Source: Paraescarpia echinospica (lineage: Eukaryota; Annelida; Polychaeta; Sabellida; Siboglinidae). From it: 64,000 nt of DNA. Under the pieces are notes generated by a model. That model saw nothing but the letters and a program-made list of their open reading frames with translations, did no database searches and was not told the origin of the DNA. A program made the translations under genes and the position numbers. Below are positions 23,991-64,000 of this stretch, piece by piece (position 1 is the stretch's first letter; each line of letters starts with the position of its first letter). Where the stretch lies: NCBI GenBank assembly GCA_020002185.1, contig CM034543.1, forward strand, positions 27,033,407 to 27,097,406, read 5' to 3'.

Positions 23991-25240
23991 TGACAAAATG
24001 GTTGGAGACAGTAAGGGTAGCGCTGTGTCGTGGTAAGGTCTTTATCTGTATTCCAAAGTCTCGGCCGCTCCGGACCTCCCGGCGGCTCGGGTCGACCGGC
24101 TACTGGCCGTCATACGTGCACGTGAATCTCACTCGCGCTCACGCATGGAATCAGTTAACCTCCTGTTTCATTTCACAATAATATAGTACCTAGAAAATGA
24201 TGATATTTGAAATTTGAAAGAAATCTTTCTTATAGGAAATGAGTGAAACAGATGAGGCATACTAGCAGGTTGAATGCTAGCATATATTGGCAGTGAAATG
24301 ACGCATATTTGGAAGAATGCAATGGGCCAAGTGATATGTGCCATTTTTTTACATAGCACGCGTGGATGCAGAAAAACATGACTATTTTGGTCAAGCTTAA
24401 TAAGAGCTGTGATTTTGACGAAATTTGATCAGCATATCAATAGTATGATGGTAGTCGCTGGGAAGAAATTTCAGATTTTTCTCAAGTACAGTTTTCTTAT
24501 AATCTGAGAAAACTTTCACATGGCCACCAGTGGGAAAGTCAGTAGTGGGCTGTGTCATCAACCCGCGACTGGGTGCATGCCCACTCTGTGCCAACCTGGT
24601 CTATTTCTTGCAGTGAAACAACAATACATTTCCCCATAGGCGACGATTATAACGTTTCCTTGATTTCCTGCAAAGATTATCTAACCATTTGTTTTTAAAT
24701 TTCACAACGTATTTAATCTCTATTGACACATATATGTGTAAAATTCGTGAAATTATAATGCCTATTTTCCCACAGACCAATTTATAACCTGACACCCCTT
24801 CATTTCTGCAAGAACCAGATATTCATTTGTCATGTTAACATGATAGATCCAAATGATACCTGTATCTATACATAGACAGTCACCGACTGATACCTGCCGT
24901 TGTTTCACAGCTCTGATGCTACGCTGCAGAATAGCATCAATTGTACTCATTTCTACTTTCGCTGCTATCATAAATTCACACAAACTACATAATTCTAGTT
25001 ATATTGCGGATTATTTATGCAGAATGTGGTCCTTCCCCTCCTGTTGTGCGCAGCAGAGCATGCTGGGATAGACGATCCCCATTCTATGACGTACGTTGTG
25101 CAGCAGGTACAGCTTCTGACGTACCCCTCCTCTCCTGCCCTTAAGGCAGCCACGCATGATTGTTTTGACGGGTGACACGGCCGGAACAGGAGTGCTCGTG
25201 TCGTTTTATTGTTGTCAACAACAACATCTGTTGTTTTCCA
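23991..25240. other. Intergenic, nothing recognised
   Basis: Unique sequence, short chance frames. Confidence 0.5.
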
Positions 25241-25248
25241 ACGAGAGA

Positions 25249-25570
25249 GTCAACTTGGGAATACGGTAATAAACATCTTCTACGCAGTGGGCCTCCAGTG
25301 GTTCCGTGCAGTCTAATTAGGTAGCAGCAAAGGTACTGAAATATGTTTTCATGCTGATTACTTGACATTCGACTTGGGGAAAACTAGTCCAGTCTGTGAT
25401 GCTGTGTAGTCGTTATACATCTTGTGGCGCCAGAAATCAACTTGGGAATACGATAATACAAATCTTCCTCGCGTTGCGTTTCCAGTGTTTCTGATGTTAA
25501 TACGCAGCAAAGGTACTAGGATAATATTCTCATGCTGATTACTTCGACATCGACTTGCGCCATGCTTATG
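25249..25570. repeat. Two diverged tandem copies, about 189-bp period
   Basis: TCAACTTGGGAATACG(G/A)TAAT, CAGCAAAGGTACT and CATGCTGATTACTT recur in order at 25249-25380 and 25438-25570. Confidence 0.7.
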
Positions 25571-26359
25571 TAGACGCGTGTTCGTTTTGGATAATACGAT
25601 TTTACAGTTTTCTTGCAGGTAACTACGCGCATACACGAACACTATATTATTATTACCAGGCTGTTGAAACATTAACACAAAGGAATTCCATTTTGACATG
25701 CACATTGACTCTTAAAATAACGAAGGCAGCACGCTATGTTGGTTTAAATACATTTACCAGAGGTTGTTATGATATAATGGACGTCTGTATTTTTGTTAGC
25801 AGTTGACGACATTTCAGGTGATCCATACGGTTACATTAATTTCTAAAACTAGAAAAGACACCTTCACTGTTTTTAGTCTCCAACAGCGATTAATTGCAGT
25901 GGGCGCTGATGACATTACTCACACCTTGTCGAATGTTTACGAAGTATTCCCTAAGCAAACAATTGTATAGAAATATACATATAGACAAATCTATAGAATT
26001 ATATAGAAATCAATATAATTATATAAAATTGTTGTGGCCTCTTTAATTTTCTGTAGAATTCAATAAAATAGTCTATGTAATTATATTGAATGCTACATAA
26101 TTGTTATCGTCATTTCAACATCTATGGAATTCTATAGGATTTGCTATAGAATATTCTAAGGAATTCAAAAAAATCAATAATATTTATGGCCACATCAATT
26201 TTTTTAGAATTCTACAGACATTCTGCAGAATTTTATTGTATACAATATTCTATAGAAAACCATCCGCAAAAGTCCTATAAAAATTGCATATGACACTTGC
26301 CAAGGGTTAGACGGTGAACTGGTCGCAGTGTCACTCCGTTTGCGGTTTCGTTTCATTTA
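25571..26359. other. AT-rich sequence with repeated TATAGAATT-type words
   Basis: From about 25965 to 26285 the sequence is dominated by variants of CTATAGAATTCTATAG-like words (TCTATAGAATTATATAGAAAT, TCTATGGAATTCTATAGG), giving many overlapping short palindromes. No coding frame. Confidence 0.55.
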
Positions 26360-26713
26360 TTAAAGGGAGCCAGTCAGTTCCTCTGTCCGGAAATAGAGGG
26401 CGTAGTAATTTGTAACAATCTTGTAAAGTCTGCCGTGTTGAAAGAGGGGAAATGGGACATCGTGGAAAATCAAATGGTACTATGATTAATTCAGCCCGAC
26501 TAGGTTGTATTGCGTGTAAAACTTGTTTTGAAACTGGACGTTTTGTTTACTATTTGAACATGATCCGGGGTCGTATCATCAAAATTGCGAACGTTGTTAA
26601 CGGCATACAAAACACAATTTGGCGGGCAGTATACCTTCAACATTGCTAGTAGAGTCTTAAGAAGATTATTTTATATAATAAATGAAAACATGGAACAGAC
26701 TGTCCCCTTTTAA
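26360..26713 (-). mobile_element. TTAA-flanked MITE, copy 4 (inverted, longest)
   Basis: TTAAAGGGAGCCAGTCAGTT at the left and GGAACAGACTGTCCCCTTTT plus AA at the right. It retains the best inverted termini of the four copies and about 60-90 bp more interior than copies 2 and 3. Confidence 0.8.
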
Positions 26714-27670
26714 TATCTGCTCTACTTTCGGTAATAATTATACCAATGCAGTTTCTTGACTTCTTTAGAATGACTATGATTGACGCATCTGTCGTTGGCA
26801 TATATTCTATTTAGTTCAATTCTGCTTCATTATGTGTAACGTAAGCACAGTCAAATTGTTCTGTCTCTTTTTCCCTCTTTTTAACATTGAACAAAACGTT
26901 ATCTACCCGACACACTTCACTATTTCAGTCACAATCGACCTTTCCATGTGTCAGTATTTACCGATGATTGGCGTAGAGATCATAGTCCGCAGCTGCGGCC
27001 GATGGAAGCTGAAATAAACCGACGACGGATTTGCGTCAGAGACACAAGAAGAGATTGCCCAATGGCGACGCGAAGACAGATGAAGACGTCAATAAACCGA
27101 GCCGCTCTGACCATTGCGATTAGAACCACAGTGGTCTCGCCAATTCGGCTGTCTGTCTGCGTCAGCGAGCCGAGGCTGCCGAGCAAAGTGCCTCGTATAG
27201 AATATCCCATTTCTTTCGTGCGCTGAAATTACAGACACTTGAGACGTCACCTTTAGCGGAGACAGCGCAACCCGGGCTCGACAGGAGATTACAGAATGCG
27301 TATATCGCGGATGTCGTGATATCTATCCTACTAGTCGTGTTCCGTGAATGCCTTATGATGATATTGCGCACGTCCAGTCAAGGAGAAGGTCCAGGTTAAA
27401 ACACGCGGTCAGACAACCCACGAGACAGACAGCAGACAATATTAATCCTGCAGCGGACCAGAATGTCTAAGATATTAGCGTCGGCATAAGGCAGGATATT
27501 GCTTGCAAATAGTAAATCTATCGGCCACGGCGATGTCATTTCTACTGGGCTGGTGGAATATGTCACAGGTCATTCAGTTATTGTCCGTGCATTACACGGC
27601 TCCGTTCACTGTCATTTGTCGACAACGTTGATTTGTAATTGTGTGTCCGCCGCCTATTGCGCTCACGCTC
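26714..27670. other. Intergenic, nothing firm
   Basis: A CpG-containing patch at about 26980-27300 holds overlapping frames on both strands (26948-27226 plus, 26980-27210 minus) with no recognised domain. Confidence 0.4.
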
Positions 27671-27679
27671 AAACTCTCT

Positions 27680-28515
<836 letters not shown>

Positions 28516-29371
28516 TATATATATATATCTTCCCCCATCTCCCTCCTTCCTCCCCCTCTCCCACCTTCGTCCTGTCTGTCTGTCAATGCCAATTTTGCCA
28601 CTTTGTTTTTCTCTATAGCTTTATAAATGAAATGTTGTTTAATCAAGCAGTATACAAACTGATACAACTTCCCAGCACACTGCTGACTAAGCACAATGTG
28701 TTAAATTCTCTCCGTACTTCGATATTGTTTATGAATAGCGAATGCATATATTTTCCTGTGTGGTTAAATATACGTTCGTGTTATCTTAGAGTCGCGCGAC
28801 GAAGAATTATAATCGCACGACGACGAATTATAGTACTGTCAATTACTTCAGTGTGAAAGAATGGTTTTTCATGATACTGTCGTTAAAAATAATGTTATAT
28901 TATAAAGTTTTCTTTGAAAGCCTACATGAAGCCGTTTTACGAATGTCTGACGATGGAATCAGCCACAATTAGCGGCCAATTAACAGTATTGTAACACACG
29001 AGCTATTCTGGGGTGGTATTGGGTTACTGTTGGATAAAAGCGTTATGACACAATAAAGGTAATGCATTTGTTAGTTCTCTGGTGTTTATTTAGAAATACA
29101 TAAGTTAGTACTACTATTTTTCTTGACGGAAAGGGTAGTTGTGTTAATATCCTCTTCATTTTAGGACAGCTGTACGTTTATCATTACCCTTTTATTGTAA
29201 TGTTTTATCACCAATGACGGGCTAAAATTGGTCGACAAAAGGGTACGTTTTGGGTATAGTTATATGATAATTATGTTATTTATATTGATGTTACATCTTC
29301 AGGTTGCTACTGCATTGTCGGTCACGTTGCTATAATTACACCATGACAGGTCTAGCGTCATACGGTACTGA
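28516..29371. other. Intergenic, nothing recognised
   Basis: AT-rich unique sequence. Confidence 0.5.
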
Positions 29372-30040
29372 ATGGGTCTTCAACCAAACATTAAGATCGA
29401 ATTCTTCCTAGCAACAGTGGAAACTGTCCACCTGCCTGGAGCTGAAGGTTGGACACTTATGAAACTGCCCGAGGCTATATTACACTATTGCTACACGCGA
29501 CTTCGTGGAACAGTGCTGATTATAAGTAGGCAGAAAGACATGCCGAATAAGGCAGAGCATGACAACACTCCCAAAGTCTAATGTTCTTGCTCAGGCAGAC
29601 GACGAAAACGAAGATTAATAGCACCAGGACATAGTCGTGAAGAAGACATCGTACAAGATGTGCTTTTCTGGTCACCCAAATACGACTTGATCATGAAACA
29701 TGGAAATCGTTCAACTCCATAAAGAAGCCACACGGTTGGTAGTATAACTGACATACAGATGTCGATGCGAATCGTGGATATATTATCAAAGACACTTAGC
29801 AATAACTAGACGTGTGTTACACAATAATGCTCCGAATCGTATTCAATTTTAACTGGAAAGAATGTCTGATTGTAGAGAGATACAACATATGTTACATGGC
29901 CGTAAAGAAAACAATACTGAGATTTGCTGGACGTTGCTGTACATACGCAATGATGAAATGGCATCTCATATCACTGCGACAGCCAACCCACGGAAAAACA
30001 AGCCAGGACAGACCAATTTTCAATATTACTAACTGTACGA
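29372..30040 (+). pseudogene. RTE-like LINE C-terminal relic
   Basis: The plus frame at 29372-29581 (VETVHLPGAEGWTLMKLPEA, ILHYCYTRLRGTVL) matches the VLLYGxExWTLxKxLExxLDxxYTRLLR consensus near the end of RTE-type LINE proteins. PGHSREEDIVQDVLFWSPKY (about 29618-29680) and RFAGRCCTYAMMKWHLISLR with QPTHGKTSQDRP (about 29919-30020) are two versions of the following RLAGHCxRxxE...LLWxPxHGxRxRGRP segment. Stops and frameshifts show decay. Confidence 0.5.
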
Positions 30041-30049
30041 AGTAGGTAT

Positions 30050-30790
30050 GGTATGTTCCTCTGTTGATGTGTTACCCAAACACTCGAGCAGGTTATTGAA
30101 GAACCAGAGCATTGTTGACTCATACACACACCTTCTGCACTTGCGGTATTGTTGGCTTTCCCTGCGTCGACTAGATCTTCAACTGACGAGAATCAACATA
30201 GAATTAGACATGTTTCACATCCTTTCCCCAATCGTTATTACCTGTGTCCTTTCTGCTCCGTTCGTGTAATAATAACCCTCCGTTGGTCATTATTCGTCCA
30301 ATTTCCGCCAATTCTTCATCAGATATCCGAGTAATGGCAGTGATTAATGTAATTTACCGTGTCATTACAGTACCATCAAGACTGGACAAAGCAAACTACA
30401 CGTATAAACTAGACATGAACAATGAAAATGACATTTTCATATCAATCACACGCGTAATACTGCCTTGAACGATCCGCTCCAACAGACTCGCTTGTTACAT
30501 CAGTTCAATTCTAGACATTGGCCATCTACCGAGTGGTCCTTTTTTATTTGGTGTCCACGACATTGTATGATGTAATAGCCGTTGGGTATCACGCCTATGA
30601 TGCATCACGTTACACATATATTTTTCAAAATGTGTGTGATCTTTAGATGGCTAATGAAACTTAAATTAGTGAGTTTTATTCTTTGCCTTTCACTCAATTG
30701 TGTTTCAGACAAAGATTAAACGAATGCATAATCGCAAATACAATACTTACCAATATCAATTGCGAAGGTGTGTTTGTTTCCTTCAATTAT
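30050..30790. other. Intergenic, nothing recognised
   Basis: Short frames only. Confidence 0.5.
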
Positions 30791-31235
<445 letters not shown>

Positions 31236-31504
31236 GTCCATGTATCCGTGTGTATTCATTATTTTAGAGTATTTTCATAATAAACAATAACAGCATGTTT
31301 AATAATGCATATTACACAGTGCTCACATTCATAATAAGACGGATGAATCCGTCTATAGTTTGTTGACGACTTCAGTAGATCACACAGGAGGTATTACTGG
31401 TCACCGGGAAGAAAACTACACGTGTCTTTACAGAAAGGGACACACTACACGTAGACCCCTAAAATAATGACTGAGAAAGGAAGTTCTGGATGTGAGGAAA
31501 TGCA

Positions 31505-59359
<27,855 letters not shown>

Positions 59360-59379
59360 CTTCACGCATCTGAAAGCCG

Positions 59380-60780
59380 TGATATTGTTTGGTCATTACA
59401 TTGGTAAACAAAGGGGTAAAATTCCAGATTATTATTAATTATTTGGGCCTAGGAAAGAAGCCATTATGTAAAAGTTTGGATATTGTTTCGCCCACAACAT
59501 AAACCCGTTTGAGCAAAGACCGGAACACACCACATTCATTTAATTAAAATAGCTCTTGTCTGGCGACATCCGCATCTAGTTGATACGATATGTCGAGTGA
59601 GCCAGACGGAATTGGATACACACGTTGTTCCAGTTCGTGCTTGAATACGTCTGCCGTACCCAAGATGTCACCGGGGCAACATATTATGGTTCTCTGCGAG
59701 ATATTGGAAGAGTCAAGTTACTAGGGAAAATATAAGCCACTATAAATGTTTCATAACATCGGTCCTTTAAATAACATCTCATTGTAAAGATGTGTCTATT
59801 TACAGAATGACATATGACGCAGCTAGCCAACAAACGATCCACACAATAACGTCAAAAGTATTAGGAAACCCGATATCTAATGCCAGCATATCGGGCAGTC
59901 ATCTCACTCGAATTGGGCATGACTAAAGACAGTCAGTACAATTCGTCGTACACCAGTGACATCACTGCATGCTTCCGCGTTGAATGGTCAACACGCACTG
60001 GTACATGTCCAAACATTTCTCGGCTGTTTAAATTTGTCACACGGAGCCGCTTCTGCGACAATGACGCGTGGAATTGTGTCAACTCATCGACAGAGTGCAG
60101 AGTTGCAACTACAATTATTTTCAAAGCGGATGATTCTATTGAACTCTTACTGTTTCGTAGGTGGGACATATTGAGACACGCCCTCGATGCTTGACCAATA
60201 AGCGCCTAGAGGTTGTTTGACCATGACTCTGCGGTGACGCGTCGAATGCCTCTGTTTCCTCGACATATATATAGGAAAATGCCAACTCATATGTTGGTTT
60301 CACGTATTTCCATCGATTCAGATTTACCAACTGTTACAGTGCAACGTATGGACGTAACAGGTTTAGCAATTACAGCACCAAAAGAAATTCAACGACGCAA
60401 ACTAGAGTAACATTCTCAGTTTGGCGACTGGCGAATTGGGAAGAGTAGGCATTGGTGACGTCAGGATTTCTATCACAATGGCGCTGTCCGTGCTACTTAA
60501 ATTATGTGTTTTCAACAAGGTTATTCTAGTAAACTGCTGGTATAATATTCTTGATTGTACTTGCAAATGGTTAGTTGTTATTAACTCTCTGAGATGTATA
60601 GGCCCAAACGAGGTCTTTTGTTTCCCTTTGACGGACATGGCATATGGTGAAAAGACACGACAATATGAAGGTGTTTCTATTATAGGTGAGTGTAACTGTA
60701 TGCGATATCACGGATGTGTGTTTGTGTGAGGCTATGTGCACGGAGATTCCAATATGTTCATGCGCGGTGGCTGTGAAACT
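59380..60780. other. Upstream sGC intron or flank, nothing recognised
   Basis: No exon for the N-terminal heme-binding segment was found on the minus strand here. Short frames at 59880-60410 (plus) show no domain. Confidence 0.45.
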
Positions 60781-60782
<2 letters not shown>

Positions 60783-60848
<66 letters not shown>

Positions 60849-60852
60849 TGTA
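60783..60852. repeat. (TG)n and (CGTG)n microsatellite
   Basis: About 15 TG units followed by nine GCGT/GTGC tetranucleotides. Confidence 0.9.
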
Positions 60853-62865
60853 TATATGTGCACGTCTGAATGTACACGTGTGCGTACAATGAAACGTCAG
60901 TGCATTGAACGCACTGACACGTTTTCCTGCTGGCTACTCGCTACGATTTAATTGCAACAATTTCTTTAGAACCTACGGAAAACTCTGGGCATTAACACAT
61001 CAACTTGCATCATTCCATACCATGCGGGCTCCCGTATTGCACGTGCAAAGTTATTAATTAAGCTATTGTGCAACCCACCGAGAATACCACAGATCGTAAT
61101 GATATAACTAATTACATTGTGCGTTCGTGCCTATTGCATCTGATGGCAGGGCATTTCACAGTGTAATTCTGTGCATGAACTGACTCCGTTAATGATGTTC
61201 GACGCCGATAGACGAAGCCGGCGGACAGCGAGCCTGTGGGTTGGATACTCACACTGAATGGTAACGAGACGCACTAACTACCTTGTGGCTGGGCGGCCAA
61301 TTAGGTGAAATGTTCTAATTAGCTCCGTGAAACAAATCAGAAACGGGCTCCCCAATAATGCATCCACTAACCTCTATTTGTAAATAGAGGTCAGTCGATG
61401 TATCTAATGAATGACGTATACCAGCTAATTAAATCATGCCGTTAATAACGTCATTCTGGAAATCCTAGCAGTATTTAAAATGTTGTCTTACAATATTACA
61501 GATGAGTTTTTGAAGAAAAAAACAAAGGCGTTTGCATAACTTGTACTTCAACGGTTTGCATAACGGATTAATTATAATTAGTATCAATATATTATCAAAT
61601 GGTATACTGGCCTATAATTACTGTTGATATTATACCATTCACACTTGCCCTCGCAAGGTCCCGACTTAGTTTGTCATTTCTTGTCAGTTGTGGTCTTCCC
61701 CTTCGTCATTATGTAATCCACGTTGCACAAAATTACCCAAGCAACAGAGTAGAGAAAAAACACAATCTACCGTTCATAGTCAAAATTTGTATATGAATAT
61801 TATGGTCGATTCTCACGAAACCTGGACTCATTGTCGATTTGGCAACTTTCATGTATCGTTTTCATTTTTTAATGTGATAAAGTAGACATACTGAAGATTT
61901 GAAGACAAAACATGCGACACCTTAGTATTGTTATTCCTGCCCTAGAGAAGGGTCTGAAGTTACATGTCCGATTCGTGTTATACCACGCGAAACACATATA
62001 CTGTCCGTCTTGGAACATCTCGTGTCTCTATAATACTAGACATGACGTGTTTGTTATGGCTTTCTGGTGCACAGAATACATTAACCGTGATGTGTAAAGT
62101 AAATTCAACAGCTGTCAACGCACGGTTTAATAGTTTTCTTCGTCCTTAACATGATCACATTTGTTTGCGCTCCTTCCACGGCATGCAAATTCATTATCAC
62201 GAGATATCTACAGCACATCCTGATAATAATTTCTCAATTTTTTTCTCGCGAATAATGTCTCTAAAAATATTGAACTTGTATTTAAATCCCAGTGATGTCA
62301 CAGTTATAATGTCCCTGCATACACGTATCGATCTGAAGCTCAATGTTTTACTGTTAATTGACATTAGTGTGTTATTTCGTGTCGAGACAAACTGCGTTTC
62401 GCGTTCCCCCATGCTGTCGTAGAACCGACATATGGCCCCACGTTAGTGAGCCTGGGTAATCGAGGCTAGGTATAACTGCCCAGGAATATATGCAATGAAG
62501 TGACGAAAATGGCCGGATCATATCAGATAGTGACAATTACTTGATGTGTCGCTTACAGCACGCCACACCAAGGACATTACCGTAGCTTAGGTGAAATAGT
62601 TAAACCATTGCCACATATGTGGCTTAATAACAAACGAGCGAAGTCACGAAAAATGGAACACTTGTGTAAAAAATATTGGGAGTGAAAAATGTTCTTTCCC
62701 ATAATAATTTGTTTCCTATGATATTGTCGTATAGGGTTGATAGTTTACCAAAATGATAAGTAGACGATGACTTATTGCCTGGTGTTTATTATATAGGATG
62801 ATGAAACAGATCATTCACATTTTTTGTCGCGTCTGTCCAGCAAAAAATTCTACAATGATAATTTG
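60853..62865. other. Non-coding, nothing recognised
   Basis: AT-rich; CTCTATTTGTAAATAGAG at 61373-61390 is a short perfect inverted repeat. Confidence 0.5.
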
Positions 62866-62867
62866 TT

Positions 62868-62990
62868 TAGAGGTGTATTGTGATGGTACTGAAGAGGTGT
62901 ATTGTGATGGTACTGTAGAAGTGTATTGTGATGGTACTGTAGAAATGTATTGTGATGGTACTGTAGAGGTGTATTGTGATGGTACTGACC
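62868..62990. repeat. Five 24-bp tandem units
   Basis: Units contain GTGTATTGTGATGGTACTG followed by TAGA(G/A). The frame EVYCDGTV is open on plus, but the flanks give no support for a gene. Confidence 0.95.
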
Positions 62991-63449
62991 AGGGAAAAAT
63001 ATTAGGTTTTCCATTGAAATGGTCGATTGATAGTGCTGACATTGCAAAATGTTGTTCCTTTTAAAATCGGGTTGAAAAAATTCCACCCAAATTTGTTTAT
63101 TCCCACATAAAATTAATTAATTGTCTGGGCCTGTCTTACACCTCACACCTAACTCAGCATACCTCTCACGGGGCACTGAGTTCCTTAGATTCCAATCTAG
63201 AGGACAAAAACCCCTGTTTAACTGGCTCGGCGGCAATTGTGACAGACGCGACATAAACGACAAGGGAAATAGAACAAACCTTTATTTTTAAACTGTCTCT
63301 TTACTTGGTTGGGCTGTTGGTTTACATCATCTCAATCACTTTCTCTATGCAAATTGTGATTACTTTAACATAGCAATAACTGAAGATCTGACTACATGAA
63401 TTTCAAAAAAGCAACCAGACATGTGATTACTACATAAAGCTTAATCTAA

Positions 63450-63603
63450 CACAATGCTATTACCTGTCCTGTTTGTGGTAATTCTCAAGGATCTCATGTT
63501 TCACTTTCAAATGTTATTCTTGATGATCTGACGAGGTGGAACCACTACTTCAAAATAGTTAACTCCCTACCCACTTGTGCGTGCTTGGAACAGGCGCATT
63601 GAA
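63450..63603 (+). other. Unassigned open frame with a CPVC motif
   Basis: Fifty codons between stops: NAITCPVCGNSQGSHVSLSN, VILDDLTRWNHYFKIVNSLP, TCACLEQAH. CPVCG and CAC could coordinate zinc. No start codon, splice site or known family was recognised. Confidence 0.2.
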
Positions 63604-64000
63604 TACAATCACTAGACCTTGGAATCCCCAGATACCATATATGTAATGGCTTTAATCTCAGAAAGTTCTGCAGGGAAGGCCAGTTTTTCATCTTGAAATA
63701 CTTTTGGGGGAAACATTTCCTTTTCTATACTTGGCAGTCCCAGAGAACATGCTGATATACTTGAACTCTTTGCTGGTATTTTTCTGCCAATTTCCCTGCC
63801 AATAACTGTCCCTTTAAATGGTGATATCAAACTATGCTAATTTGGTTTGTGGACTTATTTGAGCTATAATCCCGTGTTTCTGGGGAGGTGTAGCACAGAG
63901 GGTTATTGACAGTCCTGAGTGTTTCTGCTCTGTGTGTTCTGGGTAGTGACAGGCAGAATAACAGATTTCTTTAATTTGTATGAATTTACGTGATATTTAG
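63604..64000. other. Window end, nothing firm
   Basis: A minus-strand frame of 72 codons (63612-63830) has no recognised domain. No repeat seen. Confidence 0.4.

Noticed and set aside
26948..27226. Overlapping 92- and 76-codon frames on opposite strands
   Set aside because: No domain, splice context or codon signal favours either strand.

Overview
The window looks like animal nuclear DNA, most likely from a mollusc or a related lophotrochozoan. The reasons are split genes with ordinary GT-AG introns, very dense (TG)n/(GA)n/(AT)n microsatellites, many minisatellites, a tRNA-derived SINE, short TTAA-flanked MITEs, and non-LTR, Ty3/gypsy, Harbinger-like and Mutator-like elements. There are no prokaryotic operons, CRISPR arrays or rRNA genes. 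The lineage call is an inference; gene and repeat calls come from reading translated frames and splice sites, with no database search.

Region 1 (1-9.5 kb, + strand): the 3' half of a gene for an MTUS1/ATIP-family microtubule-associated coiled-coil protein. At least six coding exons join in phase and end at a stop at 7842-7844. Three introns (or intron parts) are filled with minisatellites of 22-24, 22 and 15 bp. A head-to-tail 1,220-bp duplication (5163-6382 / 6383-7602) carries the penultimate exon and part of the last exon. A GTAAGT created next to the duplication joint would let the copies splice together in frame.

Region 2 (9.5-31.3 kb): no convincing host gene. It holds MITEs, a SINE, a frameshifted CR1/jockey-like LINE on the minus strand (about 20.9-23.3 kb), older LINE relics, and long microsatellites, some set in inverted repeats.

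Region 3 (31.5-59.4 kb, - strand): an atypical soluble guanylate cyclase (sGC beta2-like). Five exons join in phase: the end of the heme-NO-binding domain, the HNOBA/PAS-like domain, the signalling helix and start of the cyclase domain in one large exon; three short exons completing the cyclase domain; and a 536-residue C-terminal exon with 16-residue repeats and a C-terminal TSV that fits a PDZ ligand. Several features suggest altered or lost function: the catalytic Asn and Arg are Ala and Lys, the Arg of the heme-contacting YxSxR motif is Ser, and a frameshift that looks like loss of a 4-bp repeat unit breaks the start of the large exon. The heme-ligand exon(s) were not found and may lie beyond 59.4 kb or outside the window.

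The 16.8-kb first visible intron of this gene contains a nest of transposons: a plus-strand LINE (42.6-53.8 kb) interrupted by a 5.1-kb Harbinger-like element and by a small MITE, itself split by a 2.6-kb Ty3/gypsy element with a clear 5-bp target-site duplication. That gypsy copy has lost protease/RT/RNase H. Another intron holds a Mutator-like transposase relic (34.3-35.1 kb) and two tandem arrays.

Region 4 (59.4-64 kb): mostly AT-rich non-coding DNA with a (TG)n tract, a 24-bp tandem repeat and one unassigned short open frame.
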